This document shows, one piece after another, positions 60,275-64,000 of a DNA stretch of 64,000 bases; positions within the stretch are counted from its first letter, which is position 1; the number at the start of each line of letters is the position of its first letter. This stretch comes from Pegea sp. RAD2-039 (taxonomy: Eukaryota; Chordata; Thaliacea; Salpida; Salpidae). The DNA lies in NCBI GenBank assembly GCA_034620365.1, contig JAQGEQ010000377.1, positions 1 through 64,000 of the forward strand, written 5' to 3'. The notes under the pieces were generated by a model that was not told the DNA's origin, ran no database searches, and saw only the letters and a list, made by a program, of their open reading frames with translations. The position numbers and the translations under genes are program-made.

Positions 60275-60283
60275 CGTTTAATT
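59757..60283 (-). pseudogene. Cyclin-dependent-kinase-family pseudogene (intronless fragment)
   Basis: On the minus strand the translation runs LLVFEYIKQDLRKYF, LLKGLEFCHSKEILHRELKP, a stop, KIGDLKIADIRMARSM, a stop, LLNRLPDILFGATKYTTTID, a stop, SAGIFAEISNIGAVFFRGYD. The order and spacing match the middle of a CDK: catalytic loop HRDLKP (here HREL), DFG loop (here DIR), the APE-region PPD, and D-x-W-S-x-G (W is a stop). No introns interrupt it, suggesting a processed copy. The N-lobe is missing, cut by the junction with the LINE. It cannot be active given the lost catalytic Asp and the stops. Confidence 0.85.
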
Positions 60284-61370
60284 TGGATAGCAACAGTACT
60301 AATTCAGCCATTTTAATTCATTCCTTTGCAAGCTCCTCGATGCCAATAGCCTAACTCAGATGTTTACTTTTCCGACCCAAGTAAGTGGTAGTACCTTAGA
60401 TCTTCTTATCACATTAAAACATTATCTACGTTGATCAAAAACATCCATTTGCTTTGACATGAAATCACAGCATGGTTTAATTCAAGCTAAAGAAACATTT
60501 TCTATGATCGTTAAGACTTCAAGCAAAGAGATTTTTCGTCGTTTTATATATAATCCTATTAACAAGTTTCTATCAGGTGTTGAATAGATTTCTGTTTACA
60601 ACTCTTTCTAACACATGAATAATATTTACATACGGCTTACTTACATTGTTAAAGAGCCAATCCAAAAATTCAAACCTTTTTCTAAAATTAACAAAAAACC
60701 AAATGTTCCAAAATTTTTAAGGAAACTTCGAAATATAAAAAACCTCTTATACAAAAAAACTAAATCACACCTTTCCATCAAATCTTTTTACTTGGATCTT
60801 TTTACAGTTTTCAAGAATTCTAGTTCTAATTTTTATTTAGGAAGAGAAAGTGCAGTCTTACGTTTTTGGCTTCATAAATTAAAAGCTTAAAGGCGCGATC
60901 TCAAATGCCTCCCTTACTCGATAACAGAAACCAGCTTGTGATAGAACCAGAAAATAAAGCTGAATTGCTAGACAATTAATTTAATAGCGTTTTTATAACC
61001 GATGATGGCAATACTCCTTCTCTTTCCTTTTCCGATATTCTTACAAATATTTCTATGACAGATCTTGACATAAAAGTTGCTAAGGTATTTAAGGCTATTT
61101 CTTCTTCAAAACCATCAATTTCCAACACAACATATCAGGTAGAATTCAAGAAATTCGTGTAGAAATAACTTTATCCACTTCTAGTCAAATCACTAATGGT
61201 GTTCCTCAGGGTTCTGCTCTGGGTCTCATTTTCTTTTTAATTTTCATTGAAAACCTCATCAGAAGATTACTAGCAGTAGATGATGTCGATGCATTTGTGT
61301 ATGCAGATGACATAAATTTTTGTTGTATGAGTTGTGCAATTCGTGATTTGCAGCCTTATGACAAATAAAA
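60275..61370 (+). mobile_element. LINE copy F, 3' part (endonuclease end and part of reverse transcriptase)
   Basis: Resumes at NLDSNSTNSAI (compare LDSENTNSAF in copy A), passes the linker (SNFYLGRESAVL at about 60,830) and jumps by deletion near 61,140 to the reverse-transcriptase core: ITNGVPQGSALGLIFFLIFI and AFVYADDINF (catalytic Y-A-D-D at about 61,300). It shows the class of element best but carries many stops. Confidence 0.88.
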
Positions 61371-64000
61371 GTTAACAAATTTCATTTACTTAATATTCCA
61401 AAAGATTATTAAAAGCATGCTTCATGAATTTGACTTATCCAGCCTATTTTTATGGTAATCGCAGTACGAATGAACAGTAGACTATTTACCGCATAAATAA
61501 TGTGATTGAAATTTTAGTTTCTGTGCACTGCATTTTGTTACTTCTATCTTCATGGTGTCAGTTGAGTTTTTCATTATTGTTTGCCAATGTCGTTAGTCGT
61601 ATTTTATTTTATAGCTTTTATAATAAATTATTTTGTATTCTTATTTTATAATCTTTCTAAGATCTTATTAAAAAATAGCTTCATTATACTATTCAGATTA
61701 TTAATTTGAAGTCATTATTGCCAAATGGTAGTAGTAATTGCCAAAGTTGTGTAAATGTATGAAATTAAAGACAAATCAATCAATAAACAAAGTATTTATG
61801 TAAAATATTGCCAATTAAAAAAATTTCTAGATCAATATGTCTTTAAAAACAAAAATAAAACTTTAACAAAGTTTACTTTATATACTTGTGATTTAACAGT
61901 AAATTATTTCTCTGCTGACGAGAGTCGATTTTTTTTTTTTTTCAATTCTCTCTCATTATATATGGGCCCGTTGTGGTGGACATATTATATTTTCTTTTAT
62001 CAAACTAAATTATTGTCGTTTTGTTTTATCAGCTTTTTGTGAAAAGTTTAGGAAAAATCTATAATTAATTTTTTTCAAAATTTTAGTTTTTGTATCGACT
62101 TTGTATAAATCTTTTAAGCCAAAATTTTATTTAATTTATAAAATTTATTGATATGAAAATTTAACGATGCAAATTGATTGAATAACTTCTCTAAATTTTT
62201 GCATTTTATAGACTTCATGATTATATATATAAAATTTTTGTAATTTATTTAAGTCAACATTATTTATTTATCCTCTTTTTTTTAATTTTAATGATGCAAA
62301 TTGATTGAATAATTTTGATAATTTATTGCCTTTTATAGCCTTCATAATTTTTTTTTAATTATATATATAAATTTTAATTCTACTAATAATTTTTTTATCT
62401 AAAATGCACTAATTTTTTGGTATAAAATACCTCTTTCTAAAACTTTTATTTTTTCATATTTGCTTCTTTATTTGTATATAATTATAAAATTTATCCTTCA
62501 TATATTCTTTACCAACATATTTTTATAATTATACATCTATTAACAAATTCATGAAAGTTCATTGTTAAAATACTTATCACTAGTTGTTGTATCTATCCTA
62601 CACTTTTAAAAATGATTTTTTTAAACTAGTATTTTATTTGACATGATTTTTTGTTAGTAGTATTTTTTAAAAGATGTTCTCTCAATACATTTTATTAAAA
62701 TGTAAAAAGTGTTTAGGTTTGATATCAACTAAATAATGAATTTAATTATATATTTAAAAGTATTTCTTAATATTTGCTTTGATTTGTTGTTATTGTTGGT
62801 AGAGTAGGTGAATTCAGGCATAGTATAAAATTCATGCAATTTTTTACATCAGATAAAAGATAGGTTAGAATATATAATGTAATATTTTGTATAACATTAT
62901 AATTTCTCATATATAAGTATAAAGTTGTATTAAAATTTAGTATGGATGGACATTTTTATATTGACTGTTTACTAAAATCATGAAAAATATATTTTATAAT
63001 TTATTTTTAGAATTAACAACTGTTGATATACATTACTAAATATTGCTAAATTTCTTTTAGAAAAATGCCCTAAGTTTTTGAGTTTTATTATTTAGTATTA
63101 AAATTTTGAACATGATAACCTTTACAAATTTGAGGGAGTCGTTGGATTCAATTAATAAATCAAATTTATTTGTCGCCTTCATAATAAATTTACTAGTTTC
63201 TAATAAAAAGTTATTAACATTACTTTTCTTTAAACATATTATAATCGTTTTATTTTATTTGTCAGTTCTGTTAAAAATTCAAAAAAAAAAGTAATAATTA
63301 TTTTTTTTCAAAATTTTTTATTTTATATCCACCTTTTATAATTGATTTAAGTTTTGTTTGTTTTGAAATATTGATATTGTTTTTAATTTTAATAATTTCA
63401 ATTGATTGAATTATTTTTATAATTTCTTTCATTTTACAGTATTTATATTTAATCTAAAAAGTATCAATTTTTTTAATATTCAGTTCTTAAAGAAAACATT
63501 AGTTTTATTCAGTTAATTTTGAAGATATTCTGTTAGTATTAGATTAATTTTAACTACATCAAACAGAGAACTGATTTTATATAATTATTTACATTTATTT
63601 TTAAGTTTACTTTTTGTTTATAGTTGTAAGCTTTAAATCTACTAATAATTTCTGTATCTAGACAACATTAAGTCTTTAATATGAAAAAACCGTTTTTATA
63701 ATTTTGTTTTTTATAATTACTTTTTCAACTTTATATAGATATAAACTGTATATTTAAAATTTTTATTTATAATTAGAAACATACATTTTACCAAAACATA
63801 TCAGGAATAATTGCCATTTAAATATTGTTGTGTATTTGTTATTATAACTTAATCATATATATCATAATTTCATTAGATGATTTTGTTTTTTGATCTATGT
63901 TCGTTACAACTTAAAATCAAGTATAGTATAAAGAAGTTTTATCCTTTAAAATTATATTATGAAGTTTTTTCTCATAATTATGAAAACATTTGTAACTATA
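61371..64000. other. Very AT-rich stretch, no gene seen
   Basis: Contains a diverged tandem repeat of about 130 bp at about 62,160-62,350 (GATGCAAATTGATTGAATAA), with a weak further copy near 63,400. Open frames here (e.g. 61,755-62,042) are rich in F, L, K and N and show no splice or family support. Confidence 0.6.

Overview
The window is nuclear DNA from an AT-rich animal. Exons are split by GT-AG introns, many only 45-80 nt long. The decipherable proteins are animal families: BTB-BACK-kelch, thrombospondin type-1 (TSP1), nuclear receptor, EGF, glycosaminoglycan 2-O-sulfotransferase and CCR4-NOT deadenylase. The retroelements are CR1/L2-like LINEs. The lineage cannot be fixed from sequence alone. 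All exon chains below were assembled by hand from splice sites and reading phase.

Region by region. 1-9.75 kb: a composite repeat block. Two inverted copies (1-565 and about 5,597-6,170) carry exons of a small unrecognised gene. Between and beyond them lie two arrays of a 24-bp minisatellite (V-E-S-E-K-D-x-x), duplicated flanks, a tRNA-like relic and a 1.47-kb foldback element built of four alternating units. The 3' end of a related gene lies on the minus strand at 9.4-9.75 kb. 9.75-12.8 kb is AT-rich and gene-poor. 12.8-15.6 kb holds intact kelch gene K1 (+, 575 aa), followed by the 3' part of a uronyl/heparan sulfate 2-O-sulfotransferase-like gene (16.5-17.15 kb). 18.2-21.06 kb is LINE copy A (+), then a decayed coding-like tract, then LINE copy B (-, 23.87-25.33 kb). 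25.7-28.7 kb holds intact kelch gene K2 (-, 604 aa).

25.4-41.5 kb is a large palindrome. Its arms (25.44-30.73 and 36.02-41.46 kb) carry K2 and intact K3 (+, 613 aa). Its spacer carries a multi-domain TSP1 pseudogene and LINE scraps. A second palindrome (about 40.43-42.11 versus 43.53-45.22 kb) starts inside K3. It includes a LINE scrap, a nuclear-receptor DNA-binding-domain relic and a broken fourth kelch copy (K4). Its spacer holds a second TSP1 pseudogene. Kelch units therefore alternate + - + - along 32 kb.

47.3-48.3 kb: a CAF1/CNOT7-8-type deadenylase missing its N-terminal exons, flanked by a diverged direct duplication. 52.55-57.2 kb: a tandem array of six 840-915 bp monomers ordered A-B-C-A-B-C. 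Each monomer carries the exons of an unrecognised protein, and only one copy is open throughout. 57.64-61.37 kb: LINE copy F, in which a block carrying an EGF relic and a cyclin-dependent-kinase pseudogene replaces part of the element. 61.4-64 kb: AT-rich, no gene seen.

The picture is a duplication-prone locus. Inverted duplication multiplied a kelch gene and LINE pieces, while relics of several unrelated genes were caught in the spacers and breakpoints. K1-K3 are the best candidates for working genes; the CAF1-like gene and monomer B1 are possible.
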